Source: Paenibacillus cellulosilyticus
GTDB taxonomy: Bacteria > Bacillota > Bacilli > Paenibacillales > Paenibacillaceae
DNA: 64,000 nt
Reading direction: 5' to 3'
NCBI RefSeq assembly: GCF_003182255.1
Contig: NZ_QGTQ01000003.1
Span: 186,001-250,000, forward strand
In this document: positions 25,287 to 31,282 of the stretch, piece after piece
Layout: every line of letters begins with the position of its first letter
Numbering within the stretch: position 1 is the stretch's first letter
Notes under the pieces: model-generated
What the model was told of the DNA's origin: nothing
Seen by the model: only the letters and a program-made list of their open reading frames with translations
Database searches by the model: none
Position numbers and translations under genes: made by a program

Positions 25287-25293
25287 AAGAAAC

Positions 25294-25704
25294 TTATTTA
25301 TCTTGATTCTTTACTTTGCGGAAGGCTTTTATCGCTGCTTCAGCTGCAGCACGAGCTATCTCCAACTCTTCCTCGGAGTATTTGTCTGACCCTCCAAAAA
25401 AAGCACGACCAACATCTGTTTCGTAATCTGCTCCCTGTTCTTTAATTCCTCTACCTGTATTGGCTTCACTTTGTAATTCTAAATATTTAGTTACTAATTC
25501 ATTTTGTGTTCTGCCAAGCAAGAAGTCTACCGATGTTTCATAAAAATCAGCAAGTTTTTGAAGCGTGTTTTGACTGGGCTGTTTCTTATCTGACTCATAA
25601 TAGGCAATCGTGCTTTGACTTAAGTTAAATCGATCCGCCAGTTCTTGTTGCGATATTCCTTTTCGATCACGTAGTTTTTTTAGCCTCTCACCAAAGGTTG
25701 GCAT
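25294..25704 (-). CDS. CI-like lysogeny repressor (XRE family)
   Basis: 136 residues. Residues 1-65 form an HTH_XRE domain (GISQQELADRFNLSQSTIAYYE). The rest is acidic and helical, with no LexA-type self-cleavage domain, which fits removal by the ImmA protease next door. Divergent from a Cro-like gene across a 157-base operator region. It should keep the rightward promoter off in the lysogen. Confidence 0.88.
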   Translation of the reverse strand: MPTFGERLKKLRDRKGISQQELADRFNLSQSTIAYYESDKKQPSQNTLQKLADFYETSVDFLLGRTQNELVTKYLELQSEANTGRGIKEQGADYETDVGRAFFGGSDKYSEEELEIARAAAEAAIKAFRKVKNQDK

Positions 25705-25746
25705 TCAGACAACCCTCCTTATGTACTCATCATATTATTACTATTG

Positions 25747-25844
25747 GTCATAATAAAGAATTATGACTAACTGGTATAATTACTTGTTGACAACATGACT
25801 AACGGTCATATAAAATCAAGTCATAGTTAATGACTTATAGTCAT
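25747..25844. promoter_or_regulatory. Repressor operator array (ATGAC/GTCAT half-sites)
   Basis: Four inverted repeats: GTCATAAT-5-ATTATGAC (25747-25767), ATGAC-5-GTCAT (25795-25809), GTCAT-5-ATGAC (25820-25834) and ATGAC-5-GTCAT (25830-25844, sharing a half-site). They fill the divergent region between the repressor and Cro-like genes. The second sits between the -35 and -10 of the rightward promoter. Confidence 0.8.
25787..25814 (+). promoter_or_regulatory. Rightward early promoter
   Basis: TTGACA (25787-25792), 16 bases, TATAAA (25809-25814). An operator lies inside the spacer. Drives the Cro-like gene at 25862 and probably the whole early region. Confidence 0.75.
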
Positions 25845-25861
25845 AAAAGGTGGTGGTGTAA

Positions 25862-26089
25862 TTGAAAAACGACCGAATGATTGCTCTTCGAGATAGCAAT
25901 AATCTTACTCAAGAGCAGCTAGCAGAAGCAGTAGGTCTCTCACAAAGTATGATTGCTCATATTGAAGCTGGTCGAAAAGAGCCCAGTAAAAAATTCAAGA
26001 TATCAATAGCCAAGCACTTTAATGTTTCAGTTGAATGGCTTTTTTATGAAGAAATTAATGACCAAAAGTCATTATTCTATGTGTCATAG
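25862..26089 (+). CDS. Cro-like XRE regulator
   Basis: 75 residues from a TTG start after AAAGGTGG. Almost the whole protein is one HTH_XRE domain (NLTQEQLAEAVGLSQSMIAHIE), followed by the YEEIND tail. It is the first gene on the rightward early transcript and divergent from the repressor, the classical Cro position. It probably competes for the same ATGAC/GTCAT operators. Confidence 0.85.
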   Translation: MKNDRMIALRDSNNLTQEQLAEAVGLSQSMIAHIEAGRKEPSKKFKISIAKHFNVSVEWLFYEEINDQKSLFYVS

Positions 26090-26100
26090 GAGGAACTCGC

Positions 26101-26319
26101 ATGAAAGACAGTTTAAAGTCGTTTGAATCCTTTTTAGTAGCGGCAGCTAGTCCACAACCAGATAATTTAATCGTTATTGCAGAGTACATTAGCTTTGAAG
26201 GAAGAGCATTCGCTAAAGAGGTCTCCAATACAATACAGGCACTTGAACAAATCAAAGAAATTGTGAATCAGGTGCTAACTAATAATCATCCTTCGGAAGA
26301 GAAAGGAAGAGATAGATGA
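26101..26319 (+). CDS. Hypothetical early phage protein
   Basis: 72 residues, ATG behind TAGGAGG. Helical, no recognised motif. Its stop overlaps the next start (ATGA), so the two are translationally coupled. Confidence 0.75.
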   Translation: MKDSLKSFESFLVAAASPQPDNLIVIAEYISFEGRAFAKEVSNTIQALEQIKEIVNQVLTNNHPSEEKGRDR

Positions 26320-26510
26320 AGCGCCAAACATTGAACGTTCACGAAGCTGCCGATTTTATCGGAGTATCCAGCTGGCTAATATACGACATGGTGAGACGCA
26401 AGGAAATCCCAGCGATCCGCGTTCGGACTCGGATATTCTTCCGCGTTGAAACACTTGAGAAGTGGATGGAAGCGAAGGAAGCTGAAGCAGTTGAAGCAAC
26501 TGCATTGTAG
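26316..26510 (+). CDS. Excisionase-family HTH protein
   Basis: 64 residues. LNVHEAADFIGVSSWLIYDM followed by KEIPAIRVRTRIFFRVETLE is the winged-helix MerR-like fold of the excisionase DNA-binding family. Could act as the excisionase for the integrase at 23090 or as an early regulator; the distance from att leaves both open. Confidence 0.8.
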   Translation: MKRQTLNVHEAADFIGVSSWLIYDMVRRKEIPAIRVRTRIFFRVETLEKWMEAKEAEAVEATAL

Positions 26511-26520
26511 GAGAAACGCG

Positions 26521-26625
26521 ATGGAGACAATGGGTTGGGTTCCAAACCTAGAAGGATGCCCAGCTGCCGGGGGATCGGCAACTGGGCAATGGATGGAGAT
26601 AACAGTAGTGGCATTACGAGGTTAA
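26521..26625 (+). CDS. Candidate 34-residue ORF carrying a strong hairpin
   Basis: ATG behind AGGAG, 10 bases after the previous stop. The message contains a 12-bp hairpin with one mismatch (GCCCAGCTGCCG at 26558-26569, partner 26576-26587) that is not followed by T. It may be a small gene or a translated RNA element; peptide unrecognised. Confidence 0.3.
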   Translation: METMGWVPNLEGCPAAGGSATGQWMEITVVALRG

Positions 26626-26676
26626 CGTACAAGGGGAACAACGGTATGGCTTAATTTTACAACAGAATATCGACCT

Positions 26677-26719
26677 TTGGTTTACCAATACCCTATGCAA
26701 TTTTACCAATTTGGTAAAA
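26677..26719. promoter_or_regulatory. ACCAA/TTGGT palindromes upstream of an HTH gene
   Basis: TTTTACCAATTTGGTAAAA (26701-26719) is a perfect 9+1+9 palindrome. TTGGTTTACCAA (26677-26688) is a second, everted pair. They precede the HTH gene at 26739; a matching palindrome follows it at 27006-27022. Confidence 0.6.
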
Positions 26720-26738
26720 AGGAAAGGAGGGATGGGGG

Positions 26739-26996
26739 TTGGAACGCGCACTAGGCTCATTGTTGACTGCCTGCAGAGAACGAGCCGGTCTAAGCCAAGG
26801 GGAACTTGCTGATCTAATGAATCGTTCGCAGGCATGCATTTGTAGATATGAAAACAACCGTAGACAACCGGATTTGGATACGATCAAGGAATGGGCAGAT
26901 GTAACAAATGCACGAGAAGTTATCGTAGCTTACTTGTATGGAGCAGATGGTATTTCCATGATTGATCGGATTTTAAGCCCGACAGGAACGGCTTAA
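26739..26996 (+). CDS. XRE-family regulator
   Basis: 85 residues from a TTG, eight bases after AGGAGG. HTH domain AGLSQGELADLMNRSQACIC near the N-terminus. Flanked on both sides by ACCAA-N-TTGGT palindromes, so it probably regulates itself and the genes to the right. Belongs to the early region, 3 to 4 genes past the Cro-like protein. Confidence 0.85.
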   Translation: MERALGSLLTACRERAGLSQGELADLMNRSQACICRYENNRRQPDLDTIKEWADVTNAREVIVAYLYGADGISMIDRILSPTGTA

Positions 26997-27005
26997 AGGC
27001 TTGAG

Positions 27006-27022
27006 TGTACCAAATTGGTACA
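27006..27022. promoter_or_regulatory. Operator-like palindrome TGTACCAA-A-TTGGTACA
   Basis: Perfect 8+1+8 inverted repeat with the same ACCAA-N-TTGGT core as the site at 26701. Half-sites TTGGTAC and CGGTAC recur at 27035-27052. Confidence 0.6.
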
Positions 27023-27089
27023 AATAGCCCCTGTATTGGTACACCTCGGTACGTAGGGATTTATTACAATTGAATATAGGAGTGATTGA

Positions 27090-27293
27090 ATGATCCACAC
27101 ATGGTGGTGGCAGGCGATCGGGACGCTATCGTTTCTGGCAGTGATCGTCGGAGGGTTTCTTAATATGTTCGAGATTCGGACAGTGGTCGTAAAAAAAGAA
27201 AAAAGCCCAGCTGCGAACTGGACTTTAGGTAATACCGCTTACAGAAATTATAACACGAATCGACATAATCAGCAATGGAGGAAATCGTCATGA
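27090..27293 (+). CDS. Small membrane protein
   Basis: 67 residues, ATG behind GGAG. One N-terminal membrane helix (WWQAIGTLSFLAVIVGGFL) and a basic, polar cytoplasmic tail ending NTNRHNQQWRKSS. Unrecognised; overlaps the next gene by four bases. Confidence 0.65.
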   Translation: MIHTWWWQAIGTLSFLAVIVGGFLNMFEIRTVVVKKEKSPAANWTLGNTAYRNYNTNRHNQQWRKSS

Positions 27294-27466
27294 GAAAACA
27301 AGTATACGTGATGGCCTTCTATCGTTGTGAGGTCTGCGAGGACGTGTATGCGATCGACGGAGGCGTTACAGAAGAGCCAGCATGCCCTTATTGCGGACAA
27401 ACCTATTGCAAACATTTGAAAGATCAGGAGATTTCCTTGCCTGCGAAAATAAAACGAATCAAATAA
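27290..27466 (+). CDS. Zinc-ribbon-like small protein
   Basis: 58 residues from the ATG at 27290, eight bases after GGAGG; the longer frame from 27275 is less likely. Two CxxC pairs (CEVC, CPYC) spaced by about 20 residues suggest a zinc ribbon. Role unknown. Confidence 0.7.
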   Translation: MRKQVYVMAFYRCEVCEDVYAIDGGVTEEPACPYCGQTYCKHLKDQEISLPAKIKRIK

Positions 27467-27593
27467 GCAAGGCGACGAAGGTTGAGATTTACCTTTGTCG
27501 TCGGCAGCTCGAAGAGCCGATCGGCTGGATCGAGCGCCGACGATGCAGGTAAGGTGCATCAAGCTCATTGACAACTTCACAGGAGGGATAAGT

Positions 27594-27752
27594 ATGAGTA
27601 TTTCAAAGAAAGAGCTTCAAGATAGAATCATTGCTCTACTTGCTGAATCTGGATTGACGTTTCTAGAGGCTAGAAAGACATTGTCAGAGACAGCACAGAA
27701 ATTAGAAACATTAGCTATGCATCAGCAAATGGGGTATCAAGAAGCAAATTAA
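27594..27752 (+). CDS. Hypothetical phage protein
   Basis: 52 residues, ATG behind AGGAGG. Predicted helical (SKKELQDRIIALLAESGLTF). The 127-base gap before it holds a hairpin (GACGAAGGT/ACCTTTGTC, about 27473-27500). No family recognised. Confidence 0.65.
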   Translation: MSISKKELQDRIIALLAESGLTFLEARKTLSETAQKLETLAMHQQMGYQEAN

Positions 27753-27772
27753 GACAACATGGGGGAGAGGGA

Positions 27773-28021
27773 ATGGCTAGAGACGGTTGTGTTGACACAG
27801 AGACCGCGCTGCTGGACTTCTGCCTGCAGCTAAGACGAGAAAGTACTTTCAACCCTGAAGAGCTATTGGCAGCGCTTGCTTTCTGTGCTGGGAACACAAT
27901 ATCCCGTGATTACGCAAACTGTAAAGGTGATGTACTGGTGGCGTTTAGCAGACTTACGCAGGACGCCGTCAGCGTCACGGATGCACGAATAAAAGGCATT
28001 ATGGCTCCCATAAGGGGATGA
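27773..28021 (+). CDS. Hypothetical phage protein
   Basis: 82 residues, ATG behind GGGGGAGAGGG. Helical, with scattered cysteines but no CxxC pair. Not recognised. It directly precedes the replication genes. Confidence 0.65.
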   Translation: MARDGCVDTETALLDFCLQLRRESTFNPEELLAALAFCAGNTISRDYANCKGDVLVAFSRLTQDAVSVTDARIKGIMAPIRG

Positions 28022-28037
28022 ATGGGGAGGGGGAATG

Positions 28038-28877
28038 ATGGCTAAGGAAGCCTATTATTTCTCGCACGACAGTAACGCGCGTCATGACCCAGACATTGGG
28101 CAAATGCGCAGCGTATACAAAATGTTAGGGTACGCATGGTTTTGGGTGCTAATAGAAATGATGCGAGATGCAAACGAGCACAAATTATCTATGCAAGGGA
28201 AATACATTTGGAATGCATATGCATCCGAATTGCAATGCAATGCAGAAGAAGCAAGACAATTTGTAGAAGATTGCATTAATGAGTTTAACCTTTTTGCATC
28301 AGATGGTCGGTTTTTTTGGAGTGAATCGTTGCTTCGCCGAATGGAGAAAAAAACGACGACGAGTGAAAAAAGATCGGCTGCTGCAAAAAAACGGTGGGAT
28401 AAAGACCGCACCAATACTGAATTTCCCGACGATAACATGCAAATGCATGACGTTAGCAATGCAATTGCAATGCAAGGAAAGGAAAGTAAAAGAAATAAAA
28501 GTAAAGTAAAAGAAATAAAAGAAAAAGAAATAAAAGATAAGACCGCATTTGAAGCTTACACTTCAAATCCTGTTTTGCTCAGCTCTCTTAATTCATTTAT
28601 CGAATTTCGTATGAAAATCAGAAAGCCTATGACAGACAGAGCGGTGTCGTTGTTGCTTTCTAATCTGGACAAGCTTGGGAAAGATGATAAAGAAAAAATA
28701 TCCATACTGGAGCAATCCATTCTGAACGGGTGGCAAGGGATATTTGCTCTAAAGGATCAGGGAGGTGCAGCTAATGCAAAGCCTAGGGAATTCACTCAAG
28801 GGGTTCGATCTGGAGGCCATTCGGGCCAGAGCGAGTATGCTCACCTCGACAAGCCAGGTTGGAGTCGCAGAGCCTGA
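28038..28877 (+). CDS. Phage replication initiator (Lin1244/Lin1753-like N-terminal domain)
   Basis: 279 residues, start after GGGGAGGGGG. The N-terminal segment (AYYFSHDSNARHDPDIGQM, then KMLGYAWFWVLIEMMRDA) is the winged-helix-like domain of DnaD-type phage replisome organisers. A lysine-rich linker and a helical C-terminal domain (EFRMKIRKPMTDRAV) follow. It should bind the phage origin and recruit the helicase loader encoded next, with which it overlaps by 104 bases. Repeats inside the gene may be the origin. Confidence 0.85.
   Translation: MAKEAYYFSHDSNARHDPDIGQMRSVYKMLGYAWFWVLIEMMRDANEHKLSMQGKYIWNAYASELQCNAEEARQFVEDCINEFNLFASDGRFFWSESLLRRMEKKTTTSEKRSAAAKKRWDKDRTNTEFPDDNMQMHDVSNAIAMQGKESKRNKSKVKEIKEKEIKDKTAFEAYTSNPVLLSSLNSFIEFRMKIRKPMTDRAVSLLLSNLDKLGKDDKEKISILEQSILNGWQGIFALKDQGGAANAKPREFTQGVRSGGHSGQSEYAHLDKPGWSRRA
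28213..28535. other. Candidate replication origin inside the initiator gene
   Basis: Repeated TGCAATGCAA-type sequence occurs at 28213-28245 and 28435-28475. It is followed by a 60-base A-rich stretch with AGTAAAAGAAATAAAAG in two direct copies (28485-28501 and 28504-28520). Binding repeats beside an easily melted region inside the initiator gene recall lambda O. Inference. Confidence 0.35.
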
Positions 28878-29568
28878 ATACAAGTGTGCAATATGCAAAG
28901 ACGAAGAAGGCTATATCGTCAAAGATGATGACGACCGGGAATATTGGAGAATTTGCGAGTGCAAATCTATCAGACGAGTTGAAAGGCTCATGAGGTCGAG
29001 CCACATAACTGACGAGTTCCGCCAGAAACGGTTTGGAAACTTCAATCATGTTGGTAGACCGCAGGTTGTAGTAGACGCGTTTGAGGCGGCACGAGAGTAC
29101 GCCAATGTATTCAGAGAGATTCGCAGTAGCCGGCAGAACAGTATAGCTCTTCTAGGACGTCCTGGGTGTGGCAAGACACATTTGCTCATGGCGATTGCTA
29201 ATAAACTTCTGAGCTCTGGCGTAGGCGTTGCATACTTTCCATGGGTTGAGGGTTTCAACGATCTGAAGAGTGACCTAGACGCGGTTGCTGAGAAAGTATA
29301 CAGGTTACAACAGGCTGAAGTGCTCTATATCGATGATTTGTTTAAAGGGCGCAAAGAGGTTACACCGTTCCAGATAGAGCAGCTATTTGCAATTATCAAC
29401 TACCGTTATCTTCAGCATAAGCCTTTATTGATCAGCTCCGAGCGGACAGTTAGCGATATGTGCGAGATCGACGAGGGCATAGGAAGTCGGATTTATGAAA
29501 TGTCCAAAACCTACAGAGTCACGCTGCAAGGCGGACAAGAGCTTAATTACCGGCTATCTGGAATGTAG
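28774..29568 (+). CDS. DnaC-like helicase loader ATPase
   Basis: 264 residues; the ATG at 28774 lies seven bases after GGAGGT. A Cys-rich N-terminal part (CAICKDEEG and CECK) may bind zinc. The AAA+ core has Walker A LGRPGCGKTHLL, Walker B VLYIDDLF, and sensor SSERTVSD. It loads the replicative helicase at the phage origin. The 104-base overlap with the initiator gene is unusually long. Confidence 0.9.
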   Translation: MQSLGNSLKGFDLEAIRARASMLTSTSQVGVAEPEYKCAICKDEEGYIVKDDDDREYWRICECKSIRRVERLMRSSHITDEFRQKRFGNFNHVGRPQVVVDAFEAAREYANVFREIRSSRQNSIALLGRPGCGKTHLLMAIANKLLSSGVGVAYFPWVEGFNDLKSDLDAVAEKVYRLQQAEVLYIDDLFKGRKEVTPFQIEQLFAIINYRYLQHKPLLISSERTVSDMCEIDEGIGSRIYEMSKTYRVTLQGGQELNYRLSGM

Positions 29569-29582
29569 GGGGGCGGTATAAC

Positions 29583-29693
29583 GTGAAAGCGTACATAGAC
29601 GATTACGATCTGTACGATCTGGATTTCAACGAGTGGTTACGCCTAGGGCTTGAAGAGTTTGGGCTAGAAGGGCATCCAGGTGAGTTTGAATAG
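29583..29693 (+). CDS. Small acidic phage protein
   Basis: 36 residues from a GTG behind GGGGGGCGG. Strongly acidic (DDYDLYDLDFNEWLRLGLEE). Unrecognised; acidic micro-proteins beside replication genes are common in phages. Confidence 0.5.
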   Translation: MKAYIDDYDLYDLDFNEWLRLGLEEFGLEGHPGEFE

Positions 29694-29729
29694 AATCTTA
29701 TGGATTGATCTTCCAGAGGAGGGAACCAC

Positions 29730-29888
29730 ATGAAGCAAGGGAAACGGCCCACAAGGAAGCAGAAGGAGCTTATGAGCGCATACAAGCTGCATCCTGATAA
29801 CTGGCTTGTGCTGAGCGACACACCGCAGGAGCTGCTTCTTCTCAATCGAGTAAAAGGAACAACGCGGACCGTTCGAAAGGGAGCCTGA
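29730..29888 (+). CDS. DUF6906-family phage protein
   Basis: 52 residues, ATG behind GAGGAGG. MKQGKRPTRKQK, then HPDNWLVLSDTPQELLL, is the full pattern of the DUF6906 family found in Bacillales phages. Function unknown. Confidence 0.8.
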   Translation: MKQGKRPTRKQKELMSAYKLHPDNWLVLSDTPQELLLLNRVKGTTRTVRKGA

Positions 29889-29889
29889 T

Positions 29890-30243
29890 ATGCTTGCTAG
29901 TCGGCAAAAAATCTACCTAGCCTGTGAAGATATGAATTTCGCCTGGGACGAGGTCGAAGTCCGCAAATTCCATGAGCTATGGAAAGCAGGCGTCGGGATA
30001 TTCGACATTGCCGAACAGCTTAAACGAGATCCCGATGAAGTAGCGCTACTTATCATTGACCGGAGTAGACAGCATAGAATACAGCCGAGAACAGGCGGCA
30101 TATGGGGAGAAGAGTACTTTGAGATTCGGAAATACATTGAAAGTCAGAAAGACAAAGGTAAACCACGAAGAAGAAAGGGAAGCGGCGCAAGCAAGGCAAC
30201 TGTTAGCGACGTTGAAGGCATTGAAGCATCTGAAGCCAGGTGA
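29890..30243 (+). CDS. Hypothetical phage protein with HTH-like core
   Basis: 117 residues. ATG one base after the previous stop, with GGGAGCC as weak site. The middle (HELWKAGVGIFDIAEQLKRD then EVALLIIDR) reads as a sigma-like helix-turn-helix. The C-terminal third is lysine-rich. Possibly a regulator. Confidence 0.65.
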   Translation: MLASRQKIYLACEDMNFAWDEVEVRKFHELWKAGVGIFDIAEQLKRDPDEVALLIIDRSRQHRIQPRTGGIWGEEYFEIRKYIESQKDKGKPRRRKGSGASKATVSDVEGIEASEAR

Positions 30244-30343
30244 AGAAACAATGGTAACCATTGCTGAGCAAACATTCATTATTTGCAAAGCGACTGAGGA
30301 AGATGTCTTTCGGATCGGCTGCGGCTATTACTGTTTCGATTAG
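30137..30343 (+). CDS. Hypothetical small phage protein (start uncertain)
   Basis: Up to 68 residues if started at the TTG at 30137; an ATG at 30251 would give only 30. It overlaps the previous gene in another frame. EEEREAAQARQLLATLKALK forms a charged helix, followed by a beta-like VTIAEQTFIICKATEEDVF. Unrecognised. Confidence 0.45.
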   Translation: MKVRKTKVNHEEEREAAQARQLLATLKALKHLKPGEETMVTIAEQTFIICKATEEDVFRIGCGYYCFD

Positions 30344-30356
30344 GAGGGAAGCTAGA

Positions 30357-30632
30357 TTGCCAGAATACGAGAAGCAATTCGTGATGATTCAGCGGGCTAT
30401 TCAGAACTGTCGAGTTAGCATCGAGGTTGTCGCTATAACGACAGATAACCGATTCGCTGCGATTCTGAATGGTGTATTACGAGCATTCGTCGTATCACAG
30501 TATTGCAATGCCTCTTATACGTGGCACAGCTCAGGCGGCAGCATTATGGACCGTGGGCCGCTGCAGAGCCTGCCTGACGAATACAAATACGTCGATGATG
30601 TAGTCGGTGGCCAGATGGAGTTGGCGCTGTGA
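30357..30632 (+). CDS. Hypothetical phage protein
   Basis: 91 residues from a TTG eight bases after AGGAGGGA, so the longer upstream frame is not used. No known motif. Confidence 0.65.
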   Translation: MPEYEKQFVMIQRAIQNCRVSIEVVAITTDNRFAAILNGVLRAFVVSQYCNASYTWHSSGGSIMDRGPLQSLPDEYKYVDDVVGGQMELAL

Positions 30633-30787
30633 TGAACTGGACAGTGGCATCGCGGGATGAGCTAGACTTTATCGCCAACCGTGATCCAGAAGCACCGATC
30701 GAATACAGGGTTGCGGCAGCTGCTGAGCTGAAGCGGAGAAATCGTCAACGCCGACAGGAGGAAGCACTATGTTTCGCCGCCTTATAG
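30632..30787 (+). CDS. Small phage protein
   Basis: 51 residues, start overlapping the previous stop (TGATG). Begins MNWTVASRDELDFIANRDPE and ends in a basic helix rich in Arg. Unrecognised. Confidence 0.5.
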   Translation: MNWTVASRDELDFIANRDPEAPIEYRVAAAAELKRRNRQRRQEEALCFAAL

Positions 30788-30843
30788 CAGATATCGATGC
30801 GAGCTGGTGGTACATTCGCCATTATCGATTAAGTTGGCATTAA
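30769..30843 (+). CDS. Candidate 24-residue ORF
   Basis: ATG behind AGGAGG inside the end of the previous gene; encodes a basic, Trp/Tyr-rich peptide (FRRLIADIDASWWYIRHYRL) and stops at the tandem palindromes. Low-confidence gene, but the ribosome site is good. Confidence 0.35.
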   Translation: MFRRLIADIDASWWYIRHYRLSWH

Positions 30844-30882
30844 TGGTTCTATAAGAACCACTAGTGGTTCCATAAGAACCAC
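30844..30882. repeat. Tandem palindromic 18-mers
   Basis: TGGTTCTATAAGAACCAC (30844-30861) and TGGTTCCATAAGAACCAC (30865-30882) differ by one base. Each has GGTTC/GAACC arms, and their centres are 21 bases apart, two turns of DNA. They lie directly before the operon that contains the tubulin-like gene. Confidence 0.75.
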
Positions 30883-30898
30883 AAGAAAGGAATGCGGC

Positions 30899-31282
30899 AT
30901 GAATCCATTTGATGATTTGGAATATGGTTCCCAAACACTTGAGCTCCTAGCCACAAACCTTAAAGACCCGGATGTTCTGCATGTATTTCAGCAAGTTTGG
31001 AAATTTCGAGAGCGGAACGGCTTTAAAAAGACATACCTGCCTGATTGGTCAACGAAACGGCGGCGGTATGACAATTCATTTTTAATCTTAGAGGCAACAC
31101 GGTTCATCTACAGGGACGAGCGTGGCTCCAGTAACCCATATTTCCCAACAATCAGGGGAAAGCAATTGGCTTTATACCTTATCAATGATATAGGCATGGA
31201 TAAAAGCGGCTTCGTGAAGCTCAACGACGAACAGTTCGTAGCGTTCATGAGTGCGAGGGGAGGAACCGAGCAGAATGATTAA
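30899..31282 (+). CDS. Hypothetical protein preceding the tubulin-like gene
   Basis: 127 residues, ATG 17 bases past the tandem palindromes (AAAGGAATGCGGC leader). Basic central part (WSTKRRRYDNSFLILEATRF) could bind DNA. The position matches that of the DNA-binding adaptor in TubZ-type partition operons, but no family is recognised. Overlaps the next gene by eight bases. Confidence 0.65.
   Translation: MNPFDDLEYGSQTLELLATNLKDPDVLHVFQQVWKFRERNGFKKTYLPDWSTKRRRYDNSFLILEATRFIYRDERGSSNPYFPTIRGKQLALYLINDIGMDKSGFVKLNDEQFVAFMSARGGTEQND

Noticed and set aside
30844-30882. LexA boxes in the GGTTC/GAACC palindromes
   Set aside because: The half-sites are everted relative to GAAC-N4-GTTC, so they do not fit the SOS consensus.
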